Below the pieces are notes generated by a model. It had not been told where the DNA came from, did not search any database, and was given only the letters and a program-made list of their open reading frames with translations. A DNA stretch of 64,000 nt from Podocnemis expansa. Lineage: Eukaryota > Chordata > Testudines > Podocnemididae. The DNA is taken from positions 29,190,373-29,254,372 of the forward strand of contig ML682005.1 in assembly GCA_007922195.1 (NCBI GenBank), in the 5' to 3' direction. Each line of letters opens with the position of its first letter. Position 1 is the first letter of the stretch. This document shows, in pieces, positions 39,664 through 52,540 of the stretch. The position numbers and the translations under genes were made by a program.

Positions 39664-41700
39664 AGAGACTCATAGAATCATAGAAACTGGGACGAACCAT
39701 GAGAGGTCATCGAATCCAGTCCTCTGAACTCAAAGGACCAAATACCAGCTTAAGCCATCCGTGACAGGTTTTTCTCTAAACTGTTCTTAAAAACTATGAA
39801 GTCTACAGATTCCACAACCTGCCAAGGCAACTTATTCCAGTGGTTAATCACCCTGACAGTTAAGAATTGTTTCCTAATGTCCAACCTAAACCTCCCTTAC
39901 CATAATTAAATCACATTGCTTCTTGTCCTATCATCTGCTGTAAAGGAGAAAAATTTTTCTTCCTCCTTCTCATAACAATCTTTTAGGCACTTGAAAACAT
40001 CTATCATGTCTCCTCTCTGTTTGAGCTTTTCCAGACTAAACAACCCCAGCTCTTTCAATCGTCCCTCATAAGTCAAGTATTCCAGACCTTTAATAATTCT
40101 TGATGTTCTTCTGTGGACTTTCTCCAATTTGTTCACATCTTTCCTGAAACGAGGCACCCAGAACTCAAAACAGTGCTTCAGTTGAGGCATAAGCAGAGTG
40201 GAGTAGAGTGGAAGAATTACTTCTCGTGCCATACTTACAATTCTCTTGTTAACATATCCTAGAATGGGGTTTACTTTTTTTGCAATAGTGTTATACTTTT
40301 GACTCATATTTAGCTTGTGGTCCACTATGATACCCATATCCTTCTAAACAGTACTCCTTCCTAAGCAGTCATTTGTCCATTTTGTATGTGTGTACTGGAT
40401 TGTTCTTTCCTAAGTGGAGTACTTTGCACTTTTCTTTATTAAATTTCATTCTATTTGCCTCAGATCATTTTACCAGTTTGTCCAAATCATTTTGAATTGT
40501 GATCCTGTCCTCCAAGGCACTTGTAACCCCTCCCGACATATCTGTATCATCCACAAAGGTTATAATTGTAGTCTTTGTGCCATCATCTAAGTCACTGATG
40601 AAAATATTAAACATAACTGGACCCAGCGCTTATTCCTGCAGTACTCGACTCATTATGCCCTTCCAGCATGATTGTGAACCACTGATAACTGCTCTTTGGG
40701 AGCTGTTTTCCTAAGAGGTTTTCACCCATCTTATAGCAGCTCAGTCTAGATTGTACTTCTTTCTTTTATTAATGAGAAGGTGATGCAAGACCATATCAAG
40801 AGCCTCATTAAAGTCTAGATATACCACATCTAACATTCACAAAGTTTGTTACCTTATCATAGAAAACTTTCAGGTTCGTTTGACACAATTTGTTCTTTAC
40901 AAATCCATGCTGACTATCACTTAGCACCTTATTCTCTTCTAGATGTTTGCTAATTGATTCCTTAATTATTTGTTTCATTATTTTTTTCTGGTAGAAAGGT
41001 TAAACTGACTGGTCCACAATTCCCTAGGTTGTCCTTATTTCTCTTGTTATAGATGGTCACTATATTTGTTCTTTTCCAGTCCTCTGGGACCTCTCCAGTC
41101 TTCCATGATTTTACAAAGATAGAAACCAATGGGTCAAATATATCCTGAGTCAGCTACTTGAATATTCTAGGGTGCATATTATAAGGCCCTGGTGACTTGA
41201 AGATGTCTAAGCTATCTATGCAGTTTTTAACTTGTTCTAACTAATTTTTAACTTGTTCTTTCCCATTTTAGCTTCTGATCTTATTACTGTCCTCCCCTAT
41301 GCCAGGCATCAAATCACCACCAACCTTCTTGGTGAAGACCAGAACAAAGAAATCATTTAGTTAGTCTGCTATTTCCACATTTTCTCTTATTGTTTTTTTC
41401 CTTCTTTGTTGAGTCCTAGGCTGTCTTTGCTCTTCCAATTGTTTTTAATGTTTCTGGAAAATGTTTTTTGTTACCTTTTTTGCCTTCAGCTAGTTTGATC
41501 TCGGTTTGTGCCTTGGCCTTTCTGATTTTTCCCCTACATAATAGTTTAATTTGTTTATTGTCATCCTTTGTCATTTGAACTAATTTCCACATTCTGTAAG
41601 ACTCTTTATTTTTAGATGAATGAAAATTGACTGGCTAAGTCAGGGTTCTCTCTTGCCATACTTCCCATTCTTCCTCTGCAGTGGAATAGTTTGCTCTTGT
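39664..41700 (-). mobile_element. CR1 LINE, antisense, 3' half with RT C-terminus
   Basis: The left edge is the antisense CR1 tail (CATAGAATCATAGAAACTGG). Minus-strand translation at 39906-40337 gives about 143 uninterrupted residues including GIIVDHKLNMSQKYN, AREVILPLYSTLLMPQLKHC, FRKDVNKLEKVHRRTSRIIK and LGLFSLEKLKQRGDMIDVFK, the C-terminal part of CR1 ORF2 after the RT core. Upstream RT segments (to about 41.7 kb) have stops. The youngest-looking LINE here, but 5'-truncated and not functional. Confidence 0.85.
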
Positions 41701-41976
41701 GTCTAATAATGTCCAAAAAACTGCCAACTGTCTTCAGTTGTTCTTCTTAGACATGCTTCCCATTGGATCCTACAAACCATATCCGTGCATGTGTGAAAGT
41801 CTGCCTTTCCAAAAAGGTAGAAAAAACATCCCAGATATTTCTAATAAATTTAAATTGTTACTCTATTATTTTAAACAGTGTGATTAAAACTATGATTAAT
41901 CACAATTAATTTTTAAAACAAGTTACCTCAAAACAAATTAATCACTTGACTTAACTGCAATTAATTGACAGCCCTA
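41690..41976 (-). mobile_element. hAT-like element with AATTAATC repeats, one end
   Basis: On the minus strand from 41976 it begins AGGGCTGTCAATTAATTGCA and continues with repeated GATTAATC and TTAATTGTG, wording found in a widespread reptile repeat. The left edge is undefined. Confidence 0.55.
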
Positions 41977-43905
41977 ATTAAAATGTGAGCTATCTATTTC
42001 TTTAAGAAACGATTACCTCTGAAAACATCACCAACCACTTAGGATTAAGTCAGTAAAGATTAAATTTGTTTGAAATGTTATCTTCATTATTTCTGTAATT
42101 CCTAATGGAGAATTCATAGATAGATTAAATTATCTAATTAATGTGTTTGGTTAGTTTTTTAATTTAACTGTTTTTAAAGGACTTTTTTTTTTGGCAATAC
42201 TTTTGCAAAATGGGGCCCTCAGTCCTTGTTTATAACTTCCTTGTTAGAAATAGTTCCGAGAAATGAAGCTGGAAATTGAGATGATTCCAAGTTCCTTCAT
42301 ACCTTCTCCCATGTGAAGGGATTTTTTCTGCCCCAAACAAAGCCCTCAGCAGAATTTTTTTGGGAAAGTACAGTTATGTGATGGAGTCCAGAGTCACAAA
42401 ACTAAGGTACATGCCCTTCCATGGCTTGCTGATTCAAAGGAGGCAGCCATTTGGAACCTAAGACATCTGCTGGAATAGACATCTGGGTGGAATGTGTTCC
42501 TTTTCTAGCCCAGTGTGAGAGTCAATAAAAATTTTCCCTGGGTATTACCCAGGAATGCAGTATATATGTAGGGTGCCAGCACATAGTCAATATTTGTAAC
42601 TTCAGATACAAAGATGGTGCATGTGTATAAAGAGGATAACTATACTCAGCAAATCCTAACTTTTCCATGGGCACCTTACATGGCATACCAGATTTATTGC
42701 AATTTGATAACAATGGTAGCCACAATGATGTACGTCGTCATATTTCAGTCATGCACCATCACAGCTAAATCTAGTGAAATGAGTGTGGCATTGGGAACAG
42801 GAAATTCCTGAAGCCTAACTTTGACTCCACTGATCTCTCTCTCTCTCTTTTTTTTTTTCTTTTGGCCTTAGGTATGTCACTTCAATAAGTATTGTGCTTA
42901 TTAGAGCTGTCCCACCTCTCTGCCAAAAGGTAAAAATCTGTTTTAAGTTTTGTAGAAGTTTACAGCTTTTTTCACTGAAATTTAATTTTTGACTAATTTG
43001 CCCAAACAGCTCTTTCCTCCATGGATGTTGTGTGGATTAATTAGTTAATATTTGTAAAGTGATTAGAACAAGTAATTTTAACAGTGATTGCCAAAGACTT
43101 TGTTAAAATAAAGCTAAGGTTGACCAGCCATGGCCATGTACCTTCCAGAATGCCAATTCCAGCTATATTTAAACTCCTGAAAACCAGGAAATACAGAAAT
43201 AAGTTACAGACAAGCCCTTCTCTGCAATCTTAACTCTGCCCTCTGGAGCTGGCAAGAGCTACTGGAGATGCATTTCAACAAGGGCTGTCCTATGCTAGGC
43301 CGACATAAGCAATGTTAGTAAACATGTTGTTTTGTATGGTATATTGTCTTTCAAACAGAATTGCATTTTTTCATTCATCTGCAAATATCTGATCTGCCCT
43401 TTGGTATGTTCTAGACAGCTGTATAGACTGGTGAAATGAATAAAAGCTAAATGTAACAAGGTAGAGTTTACTAAACATTCCTTAAGTATAACTTTTGCCT
43501 CAATGCGGATGCAGTTTTTCCTGCTCTACTCAGGTGCAGTACTAGATATCATCTAGAGTAATACAGAGTGATACAATGAGTGTCATGGGTGGACTGGGCA
43601 ACTACTCAAATGTACAGTCAGACTGATTTGTGATTTGTCAGAGAGGAACATTGTTTTTGAAAGATGTGAAGCGTTTTTTCTTTGTAAGTTAGCTGAGGAG
43701 GCCTACCTCATTTAGCTTATGCAATTTTTGCATATTTCTAAGTTTACACCATTTCTCCTGTTTTCACCTTTGACTTTCCCAGTTTTTAAATAAGATTTTA
43801 CATGAATAACATTAATGAAGTTCATTCTCAAGAGAATAAATCCCTTCACCTCTAAGGTATATAGATAAGTGTCTTGCCCACCTGAAAATGACTAATGTTG
43901 GTGTT
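41977..43905. other. Upstream flank, unassigned; TC/T-rich tract at 42833-42861
   Basis: CTCTCTCTCT followed by a T-run, with old T/A-rich repeat-like text near 42930-43010. No gene. Confidence 0.5.
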
Positions 43906-43908
43906 TGC

Positions 43909-45060
43909 AGGGCCGTAACTAGAGCTGGCAAAAGGGGCAAGGCCCTGGGTGAATGGTTTTACAGGGCTGCAAAACCATGCTCACACAGAGAGGTCCTGGC
44001 AGCAAAGAAGGGGAGCGTATTGTGCTCTGTTCCTTTGCAGACAGGAGCTTGTGCTAGCCTGAAGGTTAAGGTATTCCCCTGCCAGGACAACTGAGTGACC
44101 TGTACCTCTCAGCCACTCTCAAGCCTCTTACAGCTCTTGGTATTGTGTAAGCCACCCGGGGGCATGTAAATTGCTAAGTGTCAGAGTCTGGTCTCAGCTC
44201 AGCACCCCCAAGGCTTGCTGAGACACAGAGTAGCTTCTTTCTCTGTTGCAGGGGAAGAGAAGAGGGCAATTTGAATCCCCCTCCAGGCAGGCAGCCTGTG
44301 CACATGACTCAGTTTTGCTCCCCTGCCCACCACCACAGGTGTAAGTACAAGATACTGGGGCTCACAGGACGGAAAAAGAAGCTAAGCGGTGAGGTGGGTG
44401 GCAGGCCACCTAGGGGGCCCCAGGCCTGGTGCAGTGCCCCAGAGGACAGATCAGGGCCAGGGCAAGGGGGGAGGGGCTGGCAGAGAGACTGTTTGGGATG
44501 AGAATCTGAGCAATACGGGGGGCTGAGTGATTGAGAGACCCAGATGGGACAATAGCTGGCCAGCTGCAGTCGTGTAGGCCATAAGGTGGGAAAGTGGGTG
44601 GCTTTGGGGCAGGAGGGGGTGGGGGGAACAAGTGGTTTAGCAGAAATGGAGGGTGGACAGTTTTGTGCTGGGCTAGGAGGTTGGCTAGGAGGGCCTAAGT
44701 GGGGCAATAGACATTCAGGGTGGTTTTGAGCCAGGTAGGGCACTGAGTTGTGGGGTGGTTTGGGCGGGGCAATAGCAGGGGGCTGTTTTGAGCCAGGTGG
44801 GGCAACAGCGGGGGGGGGGGCGGAGTAACTCCAGACTCCCTGTAATAGCTGGGAGAAGAGGTTGGTAGTGGGTTTTTGAGTTGGAGGGGTGGGGAGGCTG
44901 GAGTTGCTTTGGTTGTGTGAAGCTCTCTGAAAGAGGCTGGGCTGCAGGTTGCTGGCTGTACCATGGATGGGCTGGAAAGGTGAGAAACAAGTGCCAGGCT
45001 CCCTTCTGTTGGTCTTTGGAGTGTTTGAAGTAACTCAGGTTTCCAGCAGAACTTTCATAA
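43909..45060. other. hAT-like left end and G-rich imperfect tandem block
   Basis: CAGGGCCGTAACTAGAGCTG at 43909 is a typical hAT nonautonomous left end; no matching right end was found. Bases 44400-44950 are G-rich with an imperfect repeat phrase TTTTGAGCCAGGTRGGGC (near 44726 and 44793). Open frames there are composition artefacts. Confidence 0.45.
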
Positions 45061-45518
45061 GAATAATTTAAAAAAAAATGTTTAAAAAATTACATAAGCC
45101 CTCCTGGAACACAATACTATGAGAAAAGAGACAGGGCTGGGGGAAGATGCTATTGAGAGGATGGAGGGAGGAGGATGAAAAGGGAAAGTGCATTGGGGGT
45201 GATGTGTAGGAGATGAATGATGGGTTGCTGGTGGGTGGGGTGGTTGGAGAAGTGAGTGATGGATGGAGAAATGGGATGGAGCCATGGCAGCTGGCACCTG
45301 GGGGAGACAAATAGGGATGGCATGGCTGGCTATAGTCAGAGTCATTTATAAAGAGTCTTTCAAAAAGCATCAATTTCTTGAAGTGACTGATCTTCCTCTG
45401 TGGCTGGCCTATGGATTTGAGCAATGGGGACACATCCTGCCATGGATAGTTAGCAGGGCAGATCCTTCTGTTCTTGCTACCAAAAGGCCCTGGCACCTAA
45501 TGCTCACAACCTGCTATA

Positions 45519-45645
45519 ATCCAAAGGGGCAGCTGTGTTAGTTTAGTTCAGTAAAACAAACAAACAAGGAGTCCTGTGGGACTTAAAGACTAACAAATTT
45601 ATTTTTTGCATGAGCTTTTGTGGGAGAAAATCCCACTTCGTAGCA
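45519..45645 (+). repeat. Palindromic GGGGTAGC repeat, truncated at the hairpin
   Basis: CCAAAGGGGCAGCTGTGTTA, GGAGTCCTGTGGGACTTA, ACTAACAAATTTATTTT and GGGAGAAAATCCCACTTCG. The second arm is missing. Confidence 0.8.
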
Positions 45646-46150
45646 TCCTTCCCTTTGAGCCACTACCCAGTTTCCTTAGACACCAAGACCCTTGTGTATG
45701 TACATGCAGGTAGGAGGCTGATGTTAAAAAAACTTGGTGGTTTTATGCCAGGTCTTTTCTCTGCTGTGTTGTTTCATATAAGAATAAAGAAGTGCTTTGT
45801 TAGATGAGTCTGCAGCTATTTTCCTGAAGTGGTGAGGCAGAATGCTTTAAAAGCTTTCTTGATAAGACTGCTTAACATACACATTACTGTAGCTGTCATA
45901 TTTTAAGGGAACTGACTGGCTGTGGATAGGGGTAAAGAGTTACTGAACCTTTCACTTGTAGCTAGTTCAAATCCAGCTCAGATTAATAATGACTGAAGAT
46001 TATGAAAGTGCTATGTGGTGATGGTATGTGAAAAGAATTGTTAGTCTTAATCTGTTTCCTGATGGACAGAGTTTTACAGCACAAGGACATAAATTAAGAG
46101 CAGAAAAAGCACTGGATGAATGGACTATGGAGACTGGATTACTAAAGTTT

Positions 46151-46372
46151 AAGATTGAAAGGGGTAGCTGTGTTAGTCTGTTGCAGAGAAACAGAGTCCT
46201 CTGGCACTTTTAAAGATGAACAGATATATTTATCACATGAGCTTTTGTGGGAGAAAATCCCACTTTGTCAGACATGCTGAAAATGAAGCATCTGATGAAA
46301 TGGGATTTTCTCCCCAAAAAGTTCATGCAATAAATAAATCTTTAAAAGTGCCACAGGACTCTGCTTGGTTCT
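46151..46372 (+). repeat. Palindromic GGGGTAGC repeat with 9-bp TSD
   Basis: Complete left end AAAGGGGTAGCTGTGTTAG, hairpin GGGAGAAAATCCCACTTTG mirrored by GAAATGGGATTTTCTCC, right arm AAAGTGCCACAGGACTC truncated. Flanked by CTAAAGTTT at 46142-46150 and 46373-46381. Confidence 0.83.
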
Positions 46373-46654
46373 CTAAAGTTTGGGAGTTTGCATATCTGTG
46401 TTTTACTGCAAGCAATAAATGCAGTTTTGTATGTTTGTTTGTCTCAGTTGTTTCTGCTTATGCATTGTGTTCAATTACATATCACATATTACTGTGCTGC
46501 ATTGTGTTCAATTCTATATCACATTGTTAATCACAATACTTATTATGTTACACAGTGTTTGATAGTTTGTGACGATAATTAATATAGACATAAATGTGAG
46601 ATAAAAGTATAAATATTTTTATGGAGTGATAACTGATGCATATGGTACTGAGAA

Positions 46655-46780
46655 GCGGTGGCAAATGCCCACCTGTGCTGGGGCCTGCACATGCATAAAG
46701 GGGGCCTGGATATTATAGGAAGGTGGCCCAGAGATTAGGTGGGTTCTGAGGCCAGTCAAATTATACTTTACATACTAAGT
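46655..46780 (+). mobile_element. Terminal fragment of the GGGGTAA element family
   Basis: GCACATGCATAAAGGGGGCC, AGGAAGGTGGCCCAGAGATT and TCAAATTATACTTTACA align with 26605-26700. The long hairpin arms are absent. A GC-rich block follows to about 47050 without domains. Confidence 0.55.
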
Positions 46781-47050
46781 ATGCTCCATTCCTTTGCTGC
46801 CACCGCAGGACGGGCCCACTGGTGGTGGGGAGGGAGGCCCAGCGGTTGGGGAGGGGTACCAGTGGGGAAGCCCCCCAGTGGCAGCAGGTGACAGATTGGG
46901 CTCTGTGCTGACAGTCGGCAGTGACTGGGGATGGATTCAGGCTCTGCACCACCATCTGGCAGCAGCACAGTGTTGGATCAGGTCCTTGGCTGAACTGGGT
47001 CCTGGGTTGAGGGGCGCCTTTGGGACTGCTTCCCCAGGTGACAAAAAGTT

Positions 47051-49130
47051 GTTTCCTGTACAATCTGCTAGCTCTGAATGATTATCTGGCAACACTGCCA
47101 AAGTTCCAGTATACATAGGCTGGTCATTAACTGGTGTCATTTTTTTCTTCTTTTCTTGTTACAAATAAAACTCATTTCTGAGACCTAAGACAGCTGCAAT
47201 ATCTGTTTTATTTTAAATATTATAGTAGATCATGTATACATTGGCCTGTCATATGTATATGTATGTAGATGAGTAAAGGGTCTGAGTTCAAACCAGCCCT
47301 TAATTAACAGGCAAAAATATGAAGTAACACCATTGATGCCAGCTGTCTGGAATTATATCTGTATATATGATAACAAACTTAGACCATTACTGAAGCCTAA
47401 TATTCTATCACTGCCCTTCAGTTTAGGAGAGTGCAAGCAACTAGAATGTCCTGTTAATTCCTGGAACTATTGGTCTTTTGACTGAACTCACAGAGGCCAT
47501 TATAAAAAAATAGACCACAATCAGAAGACACCAGGAGAGGACAGTTGAATGGTTATGACGAGTCTATTGGAATTCCCAATAAAACTCTGTATGGATCACC
47601 ACAATACAGTTATGGAGGAACTTACACAGAGTCTAGGGAGGTGCTATTGAGATAGCACCCTTCCATTTGCATTTCCCTTGCCCAAACAATGTAGGTGCCA
47701 TCCTGTCCATTTGTAGAATCAGAGGAAACCATGGGTCCTCAGAGTCAAATAAACATTATATTTACATCTAATCTGAATAAGGTTGTTTTTCATATTTATA
47801 TTGTTTAACATACACCATCTGACTTAAAAAAATAAATAGTAACTATTTTGACTCGTTATCATTTTTATATTGTAGTTAAAGAACTATCACTCTTATTATT
47901 TCAAATACTTATTCTAAGGAGTTCCAGAGTTCCAGACACTATGATTAGAGCAATACATCATAGCACTCACACAAAGGAGATTATACACAGTTTGTGATAT
48001 ACCTGTAGAAAAACTCAATCCTAAATCCCTTTGGATTAATTTAGTTTTTGCCAACAGATATTAAAATATGAGTAAGAAGTTTAATGCATCTGATTAAATT
48101 TCTGATTAAAAATAGTGTTTATTCCTAACATTGTCTAATAAATAATTATCTTTTGCTCTCCTTTACGGATTACACTAGTATAAATCAAATCCTGTTTGTG
48201 AACTTGAAGCTAGATGCTACCAAGCTAAAGAAAAATTGAAATCCTTACCTGCAAATTGAATATTATGACAAATTACATTCACTTTTACAGTCATTCAGTA
48301 ACGGCAGCAATTTTACGTAGAGATGTTGAATCAAAAAATCAATTTAGCAAACAGATGCTTGGACTCTAAAGATTCAATTATGTCAGTGCTTGAAATACAA
48401 TTTATAAACTAAAGTAAGAAAATCTTAAATTTGAATTGTAGCCTCTTCTAAGTTATCCTGCTGACTAGATATTTTTGAAGACAATTCGTTCATTGTCCAC
48501 TTAAAAACAATGGACACCATGTCCTTCGCACAATTATTTTGATGGTTTTAAAACAAACAAACAAACAAACAAACAAACAAACAAACAAACAAACAAAAAA
48601 CACAGCAGCAACAAAAATCACTGCTTGCCATATCCAATTTCTATTGTGGAGACATAGAAAATCAAATTACAAAATATATCATTCACTGGATAAATTATGC
48701 CAGAATACTGTTAACTCTTCAGGATACAACTCATTATAGGGCCATATTCTGTGACATCACTCCTGAATCTCTCAGGAAAGCACTTCCTAAGAAATTCCTG
48801 AGCCATATCTTTCTTTAGGGTTAGGTTCCTTTTCATCTTGTTCCCACTGAAATTAATGTGGAATGCCCATAAAGGTCTAAACCTCAGTATTGTCAGCTAG
48901 GACTGTCTTTTCTGGTGAATCATGATGATTTTTCTCTTGCTTACAGTGATGTAAATCAAGAATAACTTCAATGGGAAACCAGTATGAGATCAGATCCAGG
49001 CACTTATACATATATACATACTCATATAACACAAGTCCTTAGGTAAACATAAAAAGCAATTTTAACAGCAGGCTAGACATTGGGGAAGATACACAAAATG
49101 CCAATAGGATAATAGGAGCAAGAAGAAAGA
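47051..49130. repeat. Upstream flank, unassigned; (AAAC)n at 48550-48600
   Basis: A twelve-copy AAAC run at 48550-48600. The rest is AT-rich DNA without recognised genes. Confidence 0.6.
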
Positions 49131-49288
49131 AATCAGTAGCTGAAACTGTTGAACATCCTAGGTGCCAATATAAGGGTAAGGAGTATGAGGAATAAACAGG
49201 AAGAACAAAAAGTAGTTGTACATAAGGTAAATTGTGATTTAACTGGCATTTCAGAGGCTTTGGATAATGCTCAGGACTGGGCTATTGT

Positions 49289-49675
49289 CAGGGCTGGCTC
49301 TAGCCATGAGCCACTAAACCCCTGGCTCAGGGTGCCGCAGCTTAGGGCTTGGGTGGGGCAGCCCATAAGCCGCACACCATGCTCTTGTCCCTCCCCAAGC
49401 CAACCACTCTACCCCCGGGGGCAGAGCAGGCTAGCCCATGGGGCAGACTCTGCTCTCTTGCCGGTCTCTGGACTGGCCCTCCCCACCCCTATGGCAGAAC
49501 AGCAAGCCCAAGGAAGGGACAGGAGAATGGAGTCTGCCCCATGGGCTAGCCTGTTCCCCACCCTGGAGGTGGGGCAAGCCGGCCCAGAGTGAAGGCTGGG
49601 TTCTACCTCCCGCTCCTGAGGGGGCACAAAAGCAAAAGCCACCTCAGGGTACCAGAGCCCCTTGAGCCAGCCCTG
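49289..49675. mobile_element. hAT-type nonautonomous element (387 bp)
   Basis: Ends CAGGGCTGGCTC and GAGCCAGCCCTG are perfectly inverted. Flanks GCTATTGT (49281-49288) and GCTTATGT (49676-49683) agree at 6 of 8 bases. The interior is GC-rich and partly palindromic (CCCATGGGGCAGACTC mirrored by GAGTCTGCCCCATGGG). Inserted in the CR1/L3 endonuclease region. Confidence 0.8.
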
Positions 49676-49904
49676 GCTTATGTTATAGAGAAGTATAGCT
49701 TATTCAGGAAGAACAAGCACAATAAAAAGAGGTGACAGTGCATGATACAGCAAGAATATCACTTATGCCGAGATCCAAAGTTGATGAAAGGCAGAGTTTA
49801 TGAATCTCTGTGTAAGAATCAAAATGGTAACTAAAGACAGTTGATTCATGTAAGGAGTCTGTTACTGACTATTGAATCAGGAAGAAACATTTCTACATGT
49901 ATTT

Positions 49905-49937
49905 AAAAAACAAACAAACAAACAAACAAAAAAAACC
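49905..49937. repeat. (AAAC)n microsatellite
   Basis: A short AAAC tandem run within the CR1/L3 copy. Confidence 0.9.
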
Positions 49938-50753
49938 AAGACCTGGTTATAACGGGTGCCTTTAACTATAGAAGCATCTGTTGGAAAAGTAATATGGCAA
50001 AATGCAGAATTGCCAATATGCTCTTCAAATGTACTGGGAACACCTTTTAGTTTCAGAATGTGGATGAAGTAACTAGGGGACAACTATTTTAGATTTGATT
50101 GTGACCAACAGGGTAGAACTGACAGTGAATCAGAAGGCAATTTAGATGGAAATGATTATGACATAAGAGACTTCATGAATGAAAGGAAAGGGAGAAGTAA
50201 GGGGAGCAGAATAAGGACAATGGATTTCAAAATAAAGCAGACTAACAAACTCAGGCAGCAGGAAGGTCAGGTACCCTGGGAAGAGAAACTAAGGTGAAAA
50301 ATGAGTTCAAGAGTCTTGGTAACTACAAAGGAGACAATATTAAAGACACAACTGCAAACTATCATGATGAAGAGGATAGGTAAGAAGAGTAATGAGACAC
50401 CAATACGCTCCATGAGGATCTTCTTAGGGTACGTCCACATACAATGTTTAAATCTAAATAACACTGGTTATTTTGATTTAAAAAATGATAGGTCCACACT
50501 ACATTTCCTTATATTGAAATGAGGAGCTCCATCATTTCCCTGTAAGGAAAATCATTTTGATATAATAAAACCTCATTTTATATCAAAATGATGGTTAAAT
50601 TGAAACCATTGTTTCTGAATAATGCTGTTGGGACACATTATATTGAAACAACCATTATTTCGATTTAATGCAGTTTGATCTTCTTTCTCTCAGGTTGCAG
50701 AGCACCTGTGCCTCGCCTGGGGCATACAGCCTTCTGCAAGCTGTGGAGGCAGC

Positions 50754-52105
50754 CATGTCACAGCCTCACAGCGATGGAGGGCTCCTGTCTGGACAATCAA
50801 GGAGGTCCCCTGCCTCATTACCATATGGGGCAGGAAGGACATCCGCACCTGGTTCTGGGTCACACAGTGGAACCAGGATATATATGCTGGCAATGTCAGC
50901 AGGGAGGTACCGACACACCATGGAGCAGGGCGCTCTAAAATCAAAGTCCTTCTCCAGGACTATGTGAAGGAGAGGGAGGCAAGGTGACTCCAGGGGGCAG
51001 CAAGCACTACCAGGTGCCCCTACTATGAACAGCTGCACACCTTCCTCTGGGAGGAGTCCACCGGCCTGTCATCCACCAGTCATGGCTCCTCCCAGCTGTA
51101 CCTTTTACGCCCCTGCAGCCTGTGCCTGCAGCCTGCAGCCAGGGAGGAGGAGTCCTTAAGTGAGGCATCCCTGGACGTGGGCTATGTCAGCCACCCCGGG
51201 AACAGTCCATCACCATCTGCCCAGCCAGTGTGCCCAAAGCTATTCCAAAGCCAGGAGTAGGGAATGCTGCTCCCCAGGCAGAGGAGGAAGAGGGGGACAC
51301 AGGCAGCTCCCCAAGGGTAAGCCTGAAGAGGGGACACATCATTGGAAGTCTGTGGCACCTGTCGGTGTTTCCCCCTCCATGGAAGCAGAGACAGGCCTGC
51401 CAGTAGCACAGCTGGGGCTGGGGGCAGGGCCCCCAGGGACAGGTGGTATTGACAGTGGCAGAGGGGACCCAGACCCATGTGGGAGCCAGTCAGCAGAGGA
51501 GTTGGCAGGAACCAGAGGTGGCAGTCTTGAGGGTGGGCAGCACATGGCCAACACTGCTGAGATATGGTCTAGGGAGACACCCTGGGGGCAGGCCAGAGCT
51601 GAGTGCTGCTCGCCACTGAGGACAACACACCTGGCCTGGGGAGTAGAGCTCAGCTGTGTGTCCCTTGGGGGCCTGTACCACAGAACAAGGATCAAAATGC
51701 AGGGGCAGTCAGGGCACAGCCACTTGCAGCTGTCAGGCTGCACACAGCACTAGGTAGCAAACCGATGGGACTAACCCTGTTCCTGATTTCCCTCTAGCAG
51801 CTTGCATAGCCACCCAATGGAGTGCCAACATAAGCCCACCACCTACCACGGGGAGAAGGAGAGGGACTCACCTGGGTGACCTTGGCCACCTGGCCCTGGT
51901 GGCCAAAGAGTGCCCCACCACCTGGAGGGAGCAGAGGAACACCCGCTACCAGGCAAAGTATGAAATGCTCCAGTGCTCCCTAGACCTGGAGAAGCACCAC
52001 ACATGTAGCATGGAGGAGCAGAGTGAGGCCCTCTGGGATCTTAGCAGTGCCTTCTATCACCTGGTAGCCAGCATGGAGTGGCTAGTGGACTTTTGGGTCA
52101 GGTAG
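50754..52105 (+). pseudogene. Harbinger Myb/SANT-like DNA-binding protein, broken
   Basis: The second gene of PIF/Harbinger elements encodes a Myb/SANT-like protein that binds subterminal DNA and helps the transposase reach the nucleus. In the frame of 50781 the text reads SHVTASQRWRAPVWTIKEVP, CLITIWGRKDIRTW, then KIKVLLQDYVKERE: the WT.KE...LI.IWG pattern of a Myb-like domain. An in-frame TGA follows at 50985-50987, after which the same frame continues with YYEQLHTFLWEE and an acidic stretch EEESLSEAS. The C-terminal part (51899-52105, another frame) has YEMLQCSLDLEKHHTCSMEE, like the helical tail of these proteins. At least one stop and one frame change, so a pseudogene. The start codon is not clear; CAT GTC at 50754 is only the visible edge of homology. 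Confidence 0.65.
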
Positions 52106-52341
52106 AACAGCAGCTGCTGGCACCGTTGGCACCTCTGGACCCAGAGTGGGCCCAGAGAAGGATGGGGCACACACCCCAAGGGTGCCAGCACTTTCTCCCC
52201 ACCCTAACCTTCCTGTCCACCCAACTTCCAAGTTCGCCCTTCTCTCTGTTTCCCTGCAACTGCTCAGTTCTCTCTCTGACTTCCGAACTCTGACACCATT
52301 CCCGATGCCCCTCACCACCCTGAATCCCCCTCCCCATTGTT

Positions 52342-52347
52342 AATAAA
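52342..52347 (+). terminator. Poly(A) signal of the Harbinger Myb-like gene
   Basis: AATAAA followed about 20 bp later by a TGTGTTGTTG downstream element. It ends the plus-strand gene and faces the opposing signal at 52381-52386. Confidence 0.6.
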
Positions 52348-52380
52348 ACACATTATGGTCCCACACTTTGTGTTGTTGCT

Positions 52381-52386
52381 TTTATT
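52381..52386 (-). terminator. Poly(A) signal of the Harbinger transposase gene
   Basis: TTTATT on the plus strand is AATAAA on the minus strand, about 150 bp past the end of the transposase reading frame. Confidence 0.6.
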
Positions 52387-52540
52387 GAGTGGTGGACGGG
52401 GAGTGGGCAGTTGGGTTGTAGGCTGGCAGGGCCAGGCCAGGGTAGGAGAGGGTGTGTCATAGCAGGTCCTGCCCTCACAGTTCCTTGCTCAGGAACAGGT
52501 CCCTGAGCACCTCACAAATGCTGGCTGCCCTCTGGTGGGC

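Noticed and set aside
50668..51753. Several long frames between the Myb-like domain and 51.8 kb
   Set aside because: Most are shadow frames of the decayed Myb-like gene; only the frame of 50781 and the short C-terminal helix region show family resemblance.
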